The notes under the pieces were generated by a model. The model had not been told where the DNA came from. It ran no database searches and saw only the letters and a list, made by a program, of their open reading frames with translations. From positions 1,798,001-1,862,000 of the forward strand of contig OY763490.2 in NCBI GenBank assembly GCA_963667505.2: a stretch of DNA of 64,000 nucleotides. Reading direction: 5' to 3'. This DNA is from Aldehydirespirator sp963667505 (lineage in GTDB: Bacteria > Actinomycetota > Acidimicrobiia > Acidimicrobiales > Aldehydirespiratoraceae). The translations under genes were made by a program, and so were the position numbers. Of the stretch, positions 35,056 through 42,728 are shown in pieces. The number at the start of each line of letters is the position of its first letter. The first letter of the stretch is position 1.

Positions 35056-35100
35056 CACCCCAATGCTCATGCCCTCGCCATATCTTGCATGCCGGACCGG
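35056..35100 (-). repeat. Degenerate copy of the rtcB promoter/start region
   Basis: CTCATGCCCT, then CCATATCTTGCATGCCG, closely matches 28875-28903 (CTCATGCCCT...CCATACCTTGCATGCCG), including the ATG and the TATGG- block. It lies about 230 bp upstream of the composite gene. Nothing else is recognised in 34847-35140. Confidence 0.55.
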
Positions 35101-35140
35101 CGATCCTGCGGTGCGGACCCCGGTGGAACAATGCGGCCGG

Positions 35141-35216
35141 TGCTACGGAACGGTCGCACACCTAGATGCGACTGAACCATATCATCCTGGGATGCTACGG
35201 TACGGTCGCACATCTA
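35141..35216 (+). promoter_or_regulatory. Two 24-bp direct repeats, probable operator of the XRE gene
   Basis: TGCTACGG(A/T)ACGGTCGCACA(C/T)CTA occurs at 35141-35164 and 35193-35216, 52 bp apart (five helical turns). The second copy runs into the -10 hexamer TATAGT (35215-35220), so a bound repressor would cover the promoter. Confidence 0.65.
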
Positions 35217-35225
35217 TAGTAGGGC

Positions 35226-35468
35226 ATGGCACCGCAGGCCTCTCTCCCGATTCTCACTGTAGGGCAACTCGGACAGGAGGTCCGCCGAGCACGCCGTGAC
35301 CTGGGCCTCACGCAAGCCGAGCTGGCCAAGAAGGCACACGTCTCGCGGCGCTGGCTGAGTCAGATTGAGCGCGGGCACCTCGGTGCGGAGGTCGGGAAGA
35401 TCATGAGGGTCGTCCGAGCGCTGGAGCTTGCCGTCACCCTGGAGCCGGCCCCTCCGGCGGCCCCATGA
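35226..35468 (+). CDS. XRE-family regulator (HipB-like antitoxin)
   Basis: 80 residues. Helix-turn-helix: LGQEVRRARRDLGLTQAELA then HVSRRWLSQIERGHLGAEVGKI. The size and the ALELAVTLEPAP tail fit HipB-type antitoxins. The ATG lies five bases after TATAGT, giving a leaderless start. Its stop overlaps the ATG of a truncated HipA-like frame, so this is probably a hipBA operon whose kinase was lost; the regulator may survive as a stand-alone repressor acting at the 24-bp repeats. Confidence 0.8.
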   Translation: MAPQASLPILTVGQLGQEVRRARRDLGLTQAELAKKAHVSRRWLSQIERGHLGAEVGKIMRVVRALELAVTLEPAPPAAP

Positions 35469-35539
35469 CTCCGCCAACCGAACTGGCCGTGCTCATGGAT
35501 GGCGAACACCCCGATGAGGGTGGGAGGTCAGCAGGTTAG
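35465..35539 (+). pseudogene. Truncated hipA start (kinase toxin remnant)
   Basis: The ATG overlaps the XRE stop (ATGA). The product MTPPTELAVLMDGEHPDEGG recalls a HipA N-terminus (ELAVLLDG) but stops after 24 residues, and no kinase motifs follow. The rest of the gene seems deleted. Confidence 0.4.
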
Positions 35540-35838
35540 CTTCTGCCTAGGTCAGGCGGGGTGTCTGATGACCCCGTGCATGGGACTCCATAGATTCTGG
35601 GGGTGGGACTCCATATGCTCCGACACAGACGCGTTTGCCGAGGTCAAAGCGGTGCGACCGCGGCGTGTCTCGGCGGGCGATTCCCCCAGTGGGCGCTGGA
35701 GTCGGACAACGCCGAGCGGACGGTTGTGGCGCTGGTACCGCGGCTGAAAGTCGGGGCGCTGCCGCCGCTTGTGGTTCGGTTCCCGCCCACAAGGACCTGA
35801 CCGTAGCCCGCCACAGACTGGCGGGTGCGGGCCTGTGT
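35540..35838. other. Intergenic region before the second MNT-HEPN module
   Basis: TGGGACTCCATA is repeated at 35581 and 35604 (23-bp spacing). A plus-strand frame ending at 35800 (ALESDNAERTVVALVPRLKV) looks like the tail of a lost gene. Nothing else is recognised. Confidence 0.4.
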
Positions 35839-35844
35839 TAGCCT
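35839..35844 (+). promoter_or_regulatory. -10 hexamer TAGCCT of the second MNT-HEPN module
   Basis: Six bases before the GTG start, as in module 1. Confidence 0.5.
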
Positions 35845-35850
35845 GTTGGT

Positions 35851-36141
35851 GTGGGGCGACGCGACCAGGTTCTAGTGGAGCATCGGGAGGCGATCCGCGC
35901 CGCGGCGGCGCGCAACCGCGCCCGCTCGATCGCCCTCGTGGGGTCGGTGGCCCGCGGCGACGACACCGCTGGAAGCGACTACGACTTCCTGGCCGACTTC
36001 CGGCCTGGGGTGTCGCTGTTCGACATAGCGGGCCTTCAGATCGAGCTGGAAGAACTGCTCGGCGCAGAGGTCGACGTCGTGCCCGCGTCGTGTCTCAGGG
36101 ACAGCCACCGCGGCATGATCGAAGACGCCATCGTGGTGTGA
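35851..36141 (+). CDS. mntA: MNT-type nucleotidyltransferase antitoxin, module 2
   Basis: 96 residues, the same length as module 1 and highly similar throughout (ALVGSVARGDD, GSDYDFLADF, EVDVVPASC, DSHRGM). The acids of the nucleotidyltransferase site are retained. GTG start with the TAGCCT-N6 promoter; GTGA overlap with the HEPN gene. Module 2 has no adjacent ImmA/IrrE gene, and instead an AT-rich protease gene follows. Confidence 0.87.
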   Translation: MGRRDQVLVEHREAIRAAAARNRARSIALVGSVARGDDTAGSDYDFLADFRPGVSLFDIAGLQIELEELLGAEVDVVPASCLRDSHRGMIEDAIVV

Positions 36142-36488
36142 GCCGCTCCGACGCTGAGCGCATCTCCGACATCCTGTCTGCCTGCGACGAACTGGAGGAG
36201 ATCGTCAGCATGGGTCGCTCAGAGTTCGACAGCAACTCCGTGGTGCGCAGGGCCGCCGAGAGGCTCATCGGCATCATCGGCGAGGCCGCCGGGGCAATAT
36301 CCGCCGAAGTAGCGCAGGCGTACACCGGCCTGCCGTTCGCCAAGGCCAAGTCGATGCGCAACCTCTTGTCCCACGAGTACTGGCTCAGCCATCCGGGCAT
36401 CATTTGGGAGACGATCGAGCGCGACATCCCCGCGTTCGCGTCCCAGCTGGAACATGTCCGCGATGAGCTCGTCTCCCCGCCTGGGTGA
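36138..36488 (+). CDS. hepT: HEPN toxin (HepT-like), module 2
   Basis: 116 residues of the HepT family, with the full ribonuclease motif SMRNLLSHEYW (arginine and histidine five residues apart, then the tyrosine that MntA-type partners modify). SRSDAERISDIL at its start matches module 1 exactly. This copy looks catalytically competent, in contrast to module 1. Confidence 0.87.
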   Translation: MSRSDAERISDILSACDELEEIVSMGRSEFDSNSVVRRAAERLIGIIGEAAGAISAEVAQAYTGLPFAKAKSMRNLLSHEYWLSHPGIIWETIERDIPAFASQLEHVRDELVSPPG

Positions 36489-36546
36489 CAGTTCGCATGA
36501 GGTGGGAGTCGACCGGGTCAGAACAAGCGAGGAGATGACATAGGAA

Positions 36547-37230
36547 ATGATCTCTAACAATGTCCTCAACCGAGTTAGGAGGATTGAATGTGGGAATCTG
36601 CAAGGGACTGCCTTCACTCTCGACTATCAAAACAAGCAATACCTTGTGACTGCCAAACATGTGGTCGAAGGTTCTCAGTTTCCTCGTACGATGCGGCTAG
36701 TGTCACCGCTATGGGCCGATGAGTTTGATTTTCGGTTGATCGGACTCAGCCCACATACTGATATCGCTGTCTTGGCATGTGATACGCTGCTCTCTCCCAC
36801 CGAAGTTGAATGTCCAGCAACTATCGAGGGGTTGACCTACGGGCAGGATGTTTATTTCGTGGGGTATCCCTACGGCCTTGAGGGCATAATTGAAAGCAAA
36901 GGTGAAATATACCGTCTGCCTCTAGTCAAGAAGGCTTGCCTATCTACATTCACGGAAGAATCCGATGTTGGCGTGCTGGTGCTGGACGGACACAACAATC
37001 GAGGCTTCTCTGGAGCGCCAGTCGTCTACCAGGTACCCGGCAATTCTAGATTGTACAACTTCGCTGGTGTAATCTCAGGCTATATTCCAGAATATGAACC
37101 AGCCAGAATCGGCGGCGTTGATGGAGAGTTTCAACTGCTACAGAATTCGGGAATCATAATTGCCTATAACATTCGACACGCCATTGAAGTTATAACAGAC
37201 AATCCCGATGGCTCCATAATCTCAAGATAA
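36547..37230 (+). CDS. Trypsin-like serine protease, AT-rich gene
   Basis: 227 residues. The trypsin-like triad is visible: H in YLVTAKHVVEG, D in HTDIAVLACD and S in NRGFSGAPVVYQ, with VYFVGYPYG between. There is no signal peptide, so it is probably cytoplasmic. Composition is far more AT-rich than every neighbour, and codon use differs, which points to recent transfer from a lower-GC host. It sits between an MNT-HEPN module and an IS1182 element. Single trypsin-like proteases occur in several defence loci, but no partner domain is visible here. Start chosen as the first ATG of the frame; GAGGAG lies about 12 bases upstream. Confidence 0.75.
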   Translation: MISNNVLNRVRRIECGNLQGTAFTLDYQNKQYLVTAKHVVEGSQFPRTMRLVSPLWADEFDFRLIGLSPHTDIAVLACDTLLSPTEVECPATIEGLTYGQDVYFVGYPYGLEGIIESKGEIYRLPLVKKACLSTFTEESDVGVLVLDGHNNRGFSGAPVVYQVPGNSRLYNFAGVISGYIPEYEPARIGGVDGEFQLLQNSGIIIAYNIRHAIEVITDNPDGSIISR

Positions 37231-37335
37231 GGTGACCACATGCGTGAATGCCAAGCTCTCTGCGTTCTGCTTCGGTGGTTCTTGGTAGTTGTCAGTGATC
37301 GGGCAGTAGTCGATGATGGGCTTGTGGCACTCCGT

Positions 37336-39131
37336 CTAGGAGACTGCTGAGCAAGCCGCCTGCGGGGCCGCGGTCAGGCGGCTGGGGGCCTGTGTCGGTG
37401 TGTGGGCTGGCGGTGCTGGTCCCGAATTTGGCGGGTGTTTCGCGTTTTGAGAGGTCAGAGAGGGCGCGCCGGCGGGGTGTTTCCACTACATCGGCGGTTC
37501 GGCCGCCCGGGTGGGGGCTGGACGGGGGCCGAGCCCGCCCGGGCGGGTCAGGCGATGGCCCAGTGGGCTCCGTTGTGGTGCAGGCCGAGGCTGGTGAGGC
37601 GCGCGAGGTTGACTGCGGCGGCGCGCAGCGCCAGCCAGTGCCGGTTCTTCGCTGTGCCGCGGTAGGGGCATCTTCGGTTGTTGCGCACGAGCCAGGCGAT
37701 GGTGCGCTCTGCCATGGGCCGGTGTTTGGTGTAGGCGTGGTGGAACTGTCGGGTTCGGGCCTGGGCTCTGGCTGCGGCCAGCAGGCGGTGGTGGGGGTGC
37801 AGCCGGATGGTGCGGCCGGCTTTGGCGGTGGTGCAGCGTGAGCGCACCGGGCAGTCCCGGCAGCGGGCGCCGAAGCGGGCGAGGCGGCCGGCGCCGATGG
37901 CGACGGTGACCCCGGCGGGGCAGGTGACGGTCGCGGCTTGTGTGTCGATGTCGAAGTCGTCGATGCTGTAGCCGCCTTCGACCGCGGTGCGCACAGGCGG
38001 CGGTTTGATGACCGCGTCCATGCCGCGGTCTTCGAGCTCGGCGCGCAGCGCGCCGGTGCCGTAGGCGCTGTCGGCGAGCACCACAGTGCCCGCCGGCTCG
38101 CCGGCGAGCAGCCCCGCGGCGGCCTGCGCGTCGGCGGTGTCGCCCGCGGTGAGGTCCACTGCGGTGACCAGCCCGGTGTCGGGCTCCGCGCAGACGTGGG
38201 CCTTGTAGCCGTCGCGGTAGCTGTGGGCGCTCTTGTGGGCGTGGCGGGACTCGGGGTCCACCACCGACACCACCCGGTCCGACGCGACACGCCGCGCGAT
38301 GCGCCACCGGCCCGGCCCGCCTGCGGGCTCGGTGTCTTGGCCCGCCACCAGCGCCAACAGCCCCAACGCGTCGGCCTGCGCGTCGTCGAGGTCAAAGTCC
38401 TCGCAGGCGCCGATCAGCTCCAACGCGTCGTCCACCAGCTCACCCACCAGACGCTCCACATCACCGGGATCGTCCCAGTCCACCTCGGGGCCCCCGTGAT
38501 CCAGGTTGTGCTCGCGCACCCACACCTCCGCCAACGCGGGCACCAGCTTGCGCAGCCTGCGCATCTGCACCCGCAGCATCGTCACAGTGTCCTGGCGCGC
38601 CACCGCGTCGTCGAGCACCGTGGAGTCCAGCACCCGGCGCTGGGACCCCGACACCGCCCCCGTGGCCGCCACCAGCTCGCGCACCGCGTCGAAGACCCGG
38701 TCCGGCGCAGCGCTGGCCCGCAGCCGGTTCCGCCACAACGTCAGCACCGTCGGATGGAACGCCCCATCGGTCAAAGCCAGCCCGGCCGCGGCCTTCCACG
38801 CCACATCGGTCCGCAGCCGCGCGCACGCAGCCCGATCCGACAGGCCCTCCAACGCCTGCAACAACAGCACCGACGCCACCACCTCGCCGGGCACCGACGG
38901 ACGGCCCCGCCCCGACTCGAACAGATCCTCGAACATCGCGTCGGGAAACAACCGGCCGCGATGCTGCGCCAACAACGCATGCACCGAACCCTCCGCCAGC
39001 AGATGCCCACACACCGCCGCCGCGTCCAACAGCTCCCGATCCGTCACCGCCGTGCCCTGCATACCCACATCGTCCCACACCGCGACCACGATCGCGAGCA
39101 CCCCGACCCGAATTGCTCAGCAGTCTCCTAG
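37336..39131. mobile_element. IS1182-family insertion sequence
   Basis: 1796 bp bounded by perfect 15-bp inverted repeats (CTAGGAGACTGCTGA). It has one transposase gene. CTAG at each border may be target duplication. Bases 37421-37498 resemble the terminal 78 bp of the nearby IS1634 element. Confidence 0.88.
37548..39062 (-). CDS. IS1182-family transposase
   Basis: 504 residues from ATG 39062. It has the N-terminal DUF772-like region (FEDLFESGRGRPSVPGEVVA), a central DDE catalytic core (HKSAHSYRDGYKAHV, then ADSAYGTGALRAEL), a zinc-like CRDCPVRSRC and the C-terminal HRPMAERTIAWLVRNNRR region with the conserved glutamate. The frame is complete, so the element may be active and could mobilise the MITE at 14258. 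An in-frame TTG or GTG start up to 39101 is possible. Confidence 0.9.
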   Translation of the reverse strand: MQGTAVTDRELLDAAAVCGHLLAEGSVHALLAQHRGRLFPDAMFEDLFESGRGRPSVPGEVVASVLLLQALEGLSDRAACARLRTDVAWKAAAGLALTDGAFHPTVLTLWRNRLRASAAPDRVFDAVRELVAATGAVSGSQRRVLDSTVLDDAVARQDTVTMLRVQMRRLRKLVPALAEVWVREHNLDHGGPEVDWDDPGDVERLVGELVDDALELIGACEDFDLDDAQADALGLLALVAGQDTEPAGGPGRWRIARRVASDRVVSVVDPESRHAHKSAHSYRDGYKAHVCAEPDTGLVTAVDLTAGDTADAQAAAGLLAGEPAGTVVLADSAYGTGALRAELEDRGMDAVIKPPPVRTAVEGGYSIDDFDIDTQAATVTCPAGVTVAIGAGRLARFGARCRDCPVRSRCTTAKAGRTIRLHPHHRLLAAARAQARTRQFHHAYTKHRPMAERTIAWLVRNNRRCPYRGTAKNRHWLALRAAAVNLARLTSLGLHHNGAHWAIA

Positions 39132-39219
39132 CGTAGCGTCGACGCTGATGCCGGCATCGGCAGTGATTACGGCGGACCGCCTATCGCGACGATGCCGTCG
39201 TAGGGTCAAGCGGTCTCTG

Positions 39220-39356
39220 GCGATGGCGAGGTGCTTGGTGAACGGACAGCAGCGAAGAGCCGATGAGGTCGCGGCGTTGGCCGCGCTGCGCGGCCTGGAG
39301 GATGTCGTAGATCACGAGTGGCTGCCCGCGGGCCGTGTCGAGGGTGTGCGCACACC
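39220..39356 (+). pseudogene. ISL3-like transposase N-terminal remnant, part 1
   Basis: ATG-started frame with GLEDVVDHEWLPAGRVEGVR, running into the left end of IS1634. The sequence after the right end (41319-41394) reads VLEVVEDTAARLVVGVEST in frame with it, and the joined text resembles the GLEGVRVL start of ISL3 transposases. The remnant was split by IS1634 and cut again by IS3. Confidence 0.4.
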
Positions 39357-41319
39357 GGATCTGACCCGAGTTTGGCGGGTGTTTCGCGTTTTGGGAGGTC
39401 AGCGGGGACGCGGCGGTTTGGTGTTTCCACTACATCGGCGGTCGCGGTGGGGGTTGGCCGGGTCAGGTGATGGTGGCTTTGTCCCAGGTGCGGGTGTCGG
39501 TTCCGGTCGCGGTTAGGGCTCGGGCCTGGAGGGGGGTGCGTCGGGTGGTGAGGTCGATGCGGCGGCCGTTGGCGGTGAGTTGGACTCGGCGGATGCGGTT
39601 GAGCTCTCGTAGGGCTCGGGCGGCGCTGAGGTGCTGGTGTTCGAGGTCGGGGTCGCGGACGTCGGCTTTGGCGAGGTCGTGGCCGATGAGGGTCTCGATG
39701 ACGGCGGCGTAGACGCAGACGGCGACGTGGCCGCGGACTCTTTGTTCGGTCCAGTGGCGGATGGGCCGCAGGCGCAGGAAGTCTTTGAGGACCCGGAAGC
39801 GGGCCTCGATGTTTGCCAGTTGCCGGTAGGCGGCCACGACTCGGGCGGTGCCGGCTTGTGTGGGTGCGAGGCTGGTGGTGAGCACGTAGCGGCCGGCGAG
39901 GAGCTCCTCGTAGGCGAGGGCGTCTTGGTTGTAGTGGTATAGGAAGCGGCCGGGTGCGATCTCGAGGTCGAAGAGCCGCCCGACGCCGCCTGTGCCGAGG
40001 ATGCGCTGGGCGGCTCTTCCTATTTTGGCGGGGTCTTTGAGCCGGCCGTCTCGGACCCGGCGCTCCAGGGCCAGCAGGTCGGCCTCGGCGCGGGCGACGA
40101 TCTCGGCGGTGCGCAGGGTGTCTCGCCGGGTTCGGGCGTCGGACTCGACGACCACGGCGCGGGTCCCGTCTGTGAGCGCGACGTCAGCGGCTCGGCAGCG
40201 GTGCTCGGGGATCTCGACCCAGGCGGTGTCGTCGTCGACGGCTTCGAGGGCCTCGCCACAGGCGCGGTCGCGGTGCAGCCTCGCAGCCAGCACGTGGTCG
40301 AACCCGGCCGCGGCGACCGCGGCGACGTTGTCTGCTGAGATGAGGCCCCGGTCAGCGACCACGCAGATGCGGCCCACCGCGAACCTGTCGGCGAGGTCGG
40401 CCAGCACTGCGGGCAAAGTGGAGGCGTCGTTGGTGTTGCCGGCGAACACGTGGTGCGCGATCGGGATCCCGTCTGAGGTGCACAACAGGCCGATCACGAT
40501 CTGGGGCCGGTCGCCGCGGCGGTCCCGCGAGTATCCGAACGCCCGCGACGGGAACCGCCCCGACGGCCGCGGCGATCCCTCGAAGTAGGTGGAGGTCAAG
40601 TCGTAGCACACCAGCCGCAGATCCAGATTCGCCAGGTCGCACAGCCGCTCATAGAGGTGCGCCTCGGTGGCCTGCTTCGCGTCGGCGACCGCGTCGAGGG
40701 CCCGGTAGTACTGGTCCAAAGACGGAGCCTCCCAGCCCGCCGGCATGACCACATCCTCTGCGGCCCACTCGATGAGGCGCCGCTTCGAGCACGGCGCCAC
40801 CAGCCTGTTGGCCACCATCGCGAACACCGCGCGCTCGAGCGCCTCAGACCCCCGCCGAGCGCCGAGCTGCGCGAACCACCCGTCGAGTCCCAGCCGACCC
40901 CACACCGTCGCCACCGCGGCCACCGCCCCCACCGCCGGCGCCCCCTCAGCGGCCACCGCGCCCACGTCGATGCGCTCGCGCCGCAGGTGCGCCTCCAGCG
41001 CGGCCACGATCCGCTCGAGCTGCCCGGACTCGCGCAGAGCGGTCACCTCACCGAGACGCAACAGAGTCCTGTGACCCACCTTCGAGCCGTCGCGCACCGA
41101 CTCCACCAAGGACAGGTACTCATACACCTTGTCGCCCCTGCGACGACGGGTCGTCTTCACGAACACAACACAACAGTAACACCAAACCAGCACACCGTCA
41201 ACTATATGTCGCCCCTACAAAACCCCGCCGAAACGCTGTCCGGAGATACAAAACCCCACGTCAGAGGCCATCCCCTGTCACCAAACCCCCGCCAACCCGC
41301 CAAACTCGGGTCAGATCCG
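39356..41319. mobile_element. IS1634-family insertion sequence
   Basis: About 1964 bp with 25-bp perfect terminal inverted repeats starting CGGATCTGACCCGAG. It contains one intact transposase. The exact target duplication is unclear because CACAC/GTGTG tracts flank both ends. Confidence 0.82.
39463..41169 (-). CDS. IS1634-family transposase
   Basis: 568 residues from GTG 41169 (VFVKTTRRRRGDKVYEYLSL), the usual beginning of the family. The DDE core is visible: LVCYDLTSTYFEG, ICVVADRGLISADN, and YRQLANIEARFRVLKDFLRL with the catalytic glutamate. The frame is intact. Confidence 0.9.
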   Translation of the reverse strand, partial: VVFVKTTRRRRGDKVYEYLSLVESVRDGSKVGHRTLLRLGEVTALRESGQLERIVAALEAHLRRERIDVGAVAAEGAPAVGAVAAVATVWGRLGLDGWFAQLGARRGSEALERAVFAMVANRLVAPCSKRRLIEWAAEDVVMPAGWEAPSLDQYYRALDAVADAKQATEAHLYERLCDLANLDLRLVCYDLTSTYFEGSPRPSGRFPSRAFGYSRDRRGDRPQIVIGLLCTSDGIPIAHHVFAGNTNDASTLPAVLADLADRFAVGRICVVADRGLISADNVAAVAAAGFDHVLAARLHRDRACGEALEAVDDDTAWVEIPEHRCRAADVALTDGTRAVVVESDARTRRDTLRTAEIVARAEADLLALERRVRDGRLKDPAKIGRAAQRILGTGGVGRLFDLEIAPGRFLYHYNQDALAYEELLAGRYVLTTSLAPTQAGTARVVAAYRQLANIEARFRVLKDFLRLRPIRHWTEQRVRGHVAVCVYAAVIETLIGHDLAKADVRDPDLEHQHLSAARALRELNRIRRVQLTANGRRIDLTTRRTPLQARALTATGTDTRTWDKATIT

Positions 41320-41394
41320 TGTGCTGGAGGTGGTCGAGGACACCGCGGCGCGGCTGGTGGTGGGCGTCGAGTCGACGATGCGCAGGCGGCGCCT
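41319..41394 (+). pseudogene. ISL3-like transposase N-terminal remnant, part 2
   Basis: Reads VLEVVEDTAARLVVGVEST then MRRRRL. It continues the frame of 39220-39356 across IS1634 and is cut off by the IS3 end at 41395. Confidence 0.4.
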
Positions 41395-41431
41395 CCCCCC
41401 ATTGACCGGTCACCTCGATTAGGAGGTAGCT

Positions 41432-41768
41432 ATGTCAACGATGCAGGAGACCAGTCGGTCCGGTCCGGTGTTGCCGCCGGGCCGGACGCGAAGATCGTTC
41501 CCCAGGGAGTTCAAGGCTGACGCGGTGGCGCTGGTGCTCGATGAGGGCCGCAGCGATCGCGTCGGTGGCTCGCAGCTTGGGGATCGGGGAGTCGAATCTG
41601 GGCAACTGGGTTCGCCAGGCCCGGGTGGACCGCGGCGAGCGTGAGGGGCTCACTGCCAGCGAGCGGGCCGAGCTGGCGCGGCTGCGCCGCGAGAACGCCC
41701 AGTTGCGCATGGAGCGTGATCTGCTCAAAGGTGCGACGGCCTTTTGGGTGCGCGAGTCGGGACAGTGA
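41432..41768 (+). pseudogene. IS3 orfA with one frameshift
   Basis: SFPREFKADAVALVLDEGR in the first frame continues as IASVARSLGIGESNLGNWV and a coiled leucine-rich segment (ARLRRENAQLRMERDLLKGA) in another. One extra base near 41556 breaks the gene. ATG 41432 follows AGGAGG. The product is the helix-turn-helix subunit of an IS3 transposase. Confidence 0.8.
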
Positions 41769-42672
41769 CCCGCTATCGGTGGGTCGCTGCCCAAAGGGCC
41801 GAAGGATTCCCGACGACGTTGTGCTGTCGTGTCGCACGCGTCAGCCGCCAGGCGTTCTATGACTGGCGCGCCGCCTGTGCGGCCGGGCCGGCGGACCGCG
41901 AACGCGCAGAGGCGGCCCTGGTCGCAGAGATCGCCCAGATCCATGCCGCCTCCGGCGGGACCTATGGGTCGCCTCGGGTGACCGCGGAGCTGCGCGCCAG
42001 GGGGCGGCGGGTGAACCCCAAGCGCGTCGCTCGGCTCATGCGAGCCCACCGGATCGCCGGGATCCGCCCCCGGCGCCCCAAGCGCACCACCATCGCGGCG
42101 CGCAGCAAGCCCAAGCTGCCGGACCTGCTGCGCCGGGAGTTCGCGCCAGGGCGCTCCGGATCGGGCGTGGTGCTCAGACATCACCTACATACGCACCGGC
42201 GAGGGCTGGCTGTACCTGGCCGTGGTGCTCGACGCAAGCAGCCGCCGGTTGCTCGGCTACCAGATGAGCAACCGCATCGACACCCGCCTCGTCGCAAGAC
42301 GCCCTCCACATGGCCGGCGACACCCGAGGGGGCCGCACCGCCGGCATCGTGTTGCACTCCGACCACGGCAGCCAGTACCTCTCCGGCAAGCTCCGCAGCA
42401 CCGCCGCCGGCCGCGGCCTGGCCCAATCGGTGGGCCGCGTGGGGTCATCCGCGGACAACGCCGTGGCGGAGGCGTTCTTCTCCAGCCTGAAGCGAGAACT
42501 CGTCAACCGGCGCCGCTACCCCGACCGCGCCACCGCGCGCCGGTCGGTCTTCGAGTGGCTCGCCCGCTACAACACCACCAGGCGCCACACCAGCCTGCAC
42601 TGCCTAACGCCAGACCAGTACGAACTCAACTACCGTCACACCGCGGGAACCACCCCCGCCTTATCCACCTGA
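41765..42672 (+). pseudogene. IS3 orfB (rve integrase) with two frameshifts
   Basis: Three frames joined give a full OrfB: HTH_21 region GGTYGSPRVTAELRARGRRV, first aspartate in WCSDITYIRTGEGWLYLAV, second in VLHSDHGSQYLS, and glutamate in DNAVAEAFFSSLKREL. Breaks fall near 42168 and 42295. The catalytic triad survives, but the gene as read cannot make transposase. Confidence 0.8.
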
Positions 42673-42728
42673 CCGGTCAACGGGGGGAAGTGCCCTGCCA
42701 GTTCCGCAGGCGGTAGCTTGGCGGCCGC

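Larger units (their letters stand above)
41395..42687. mobile_element. IS3-family insertion sequence, decayed
   Basis: 1293 bp with inverted ends CCCCCC(A/G)TTGACCGGTCA (41395-41412 and 42670-42687). Both orfA and orfB carry frameshifts. Confidence 0.8.
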
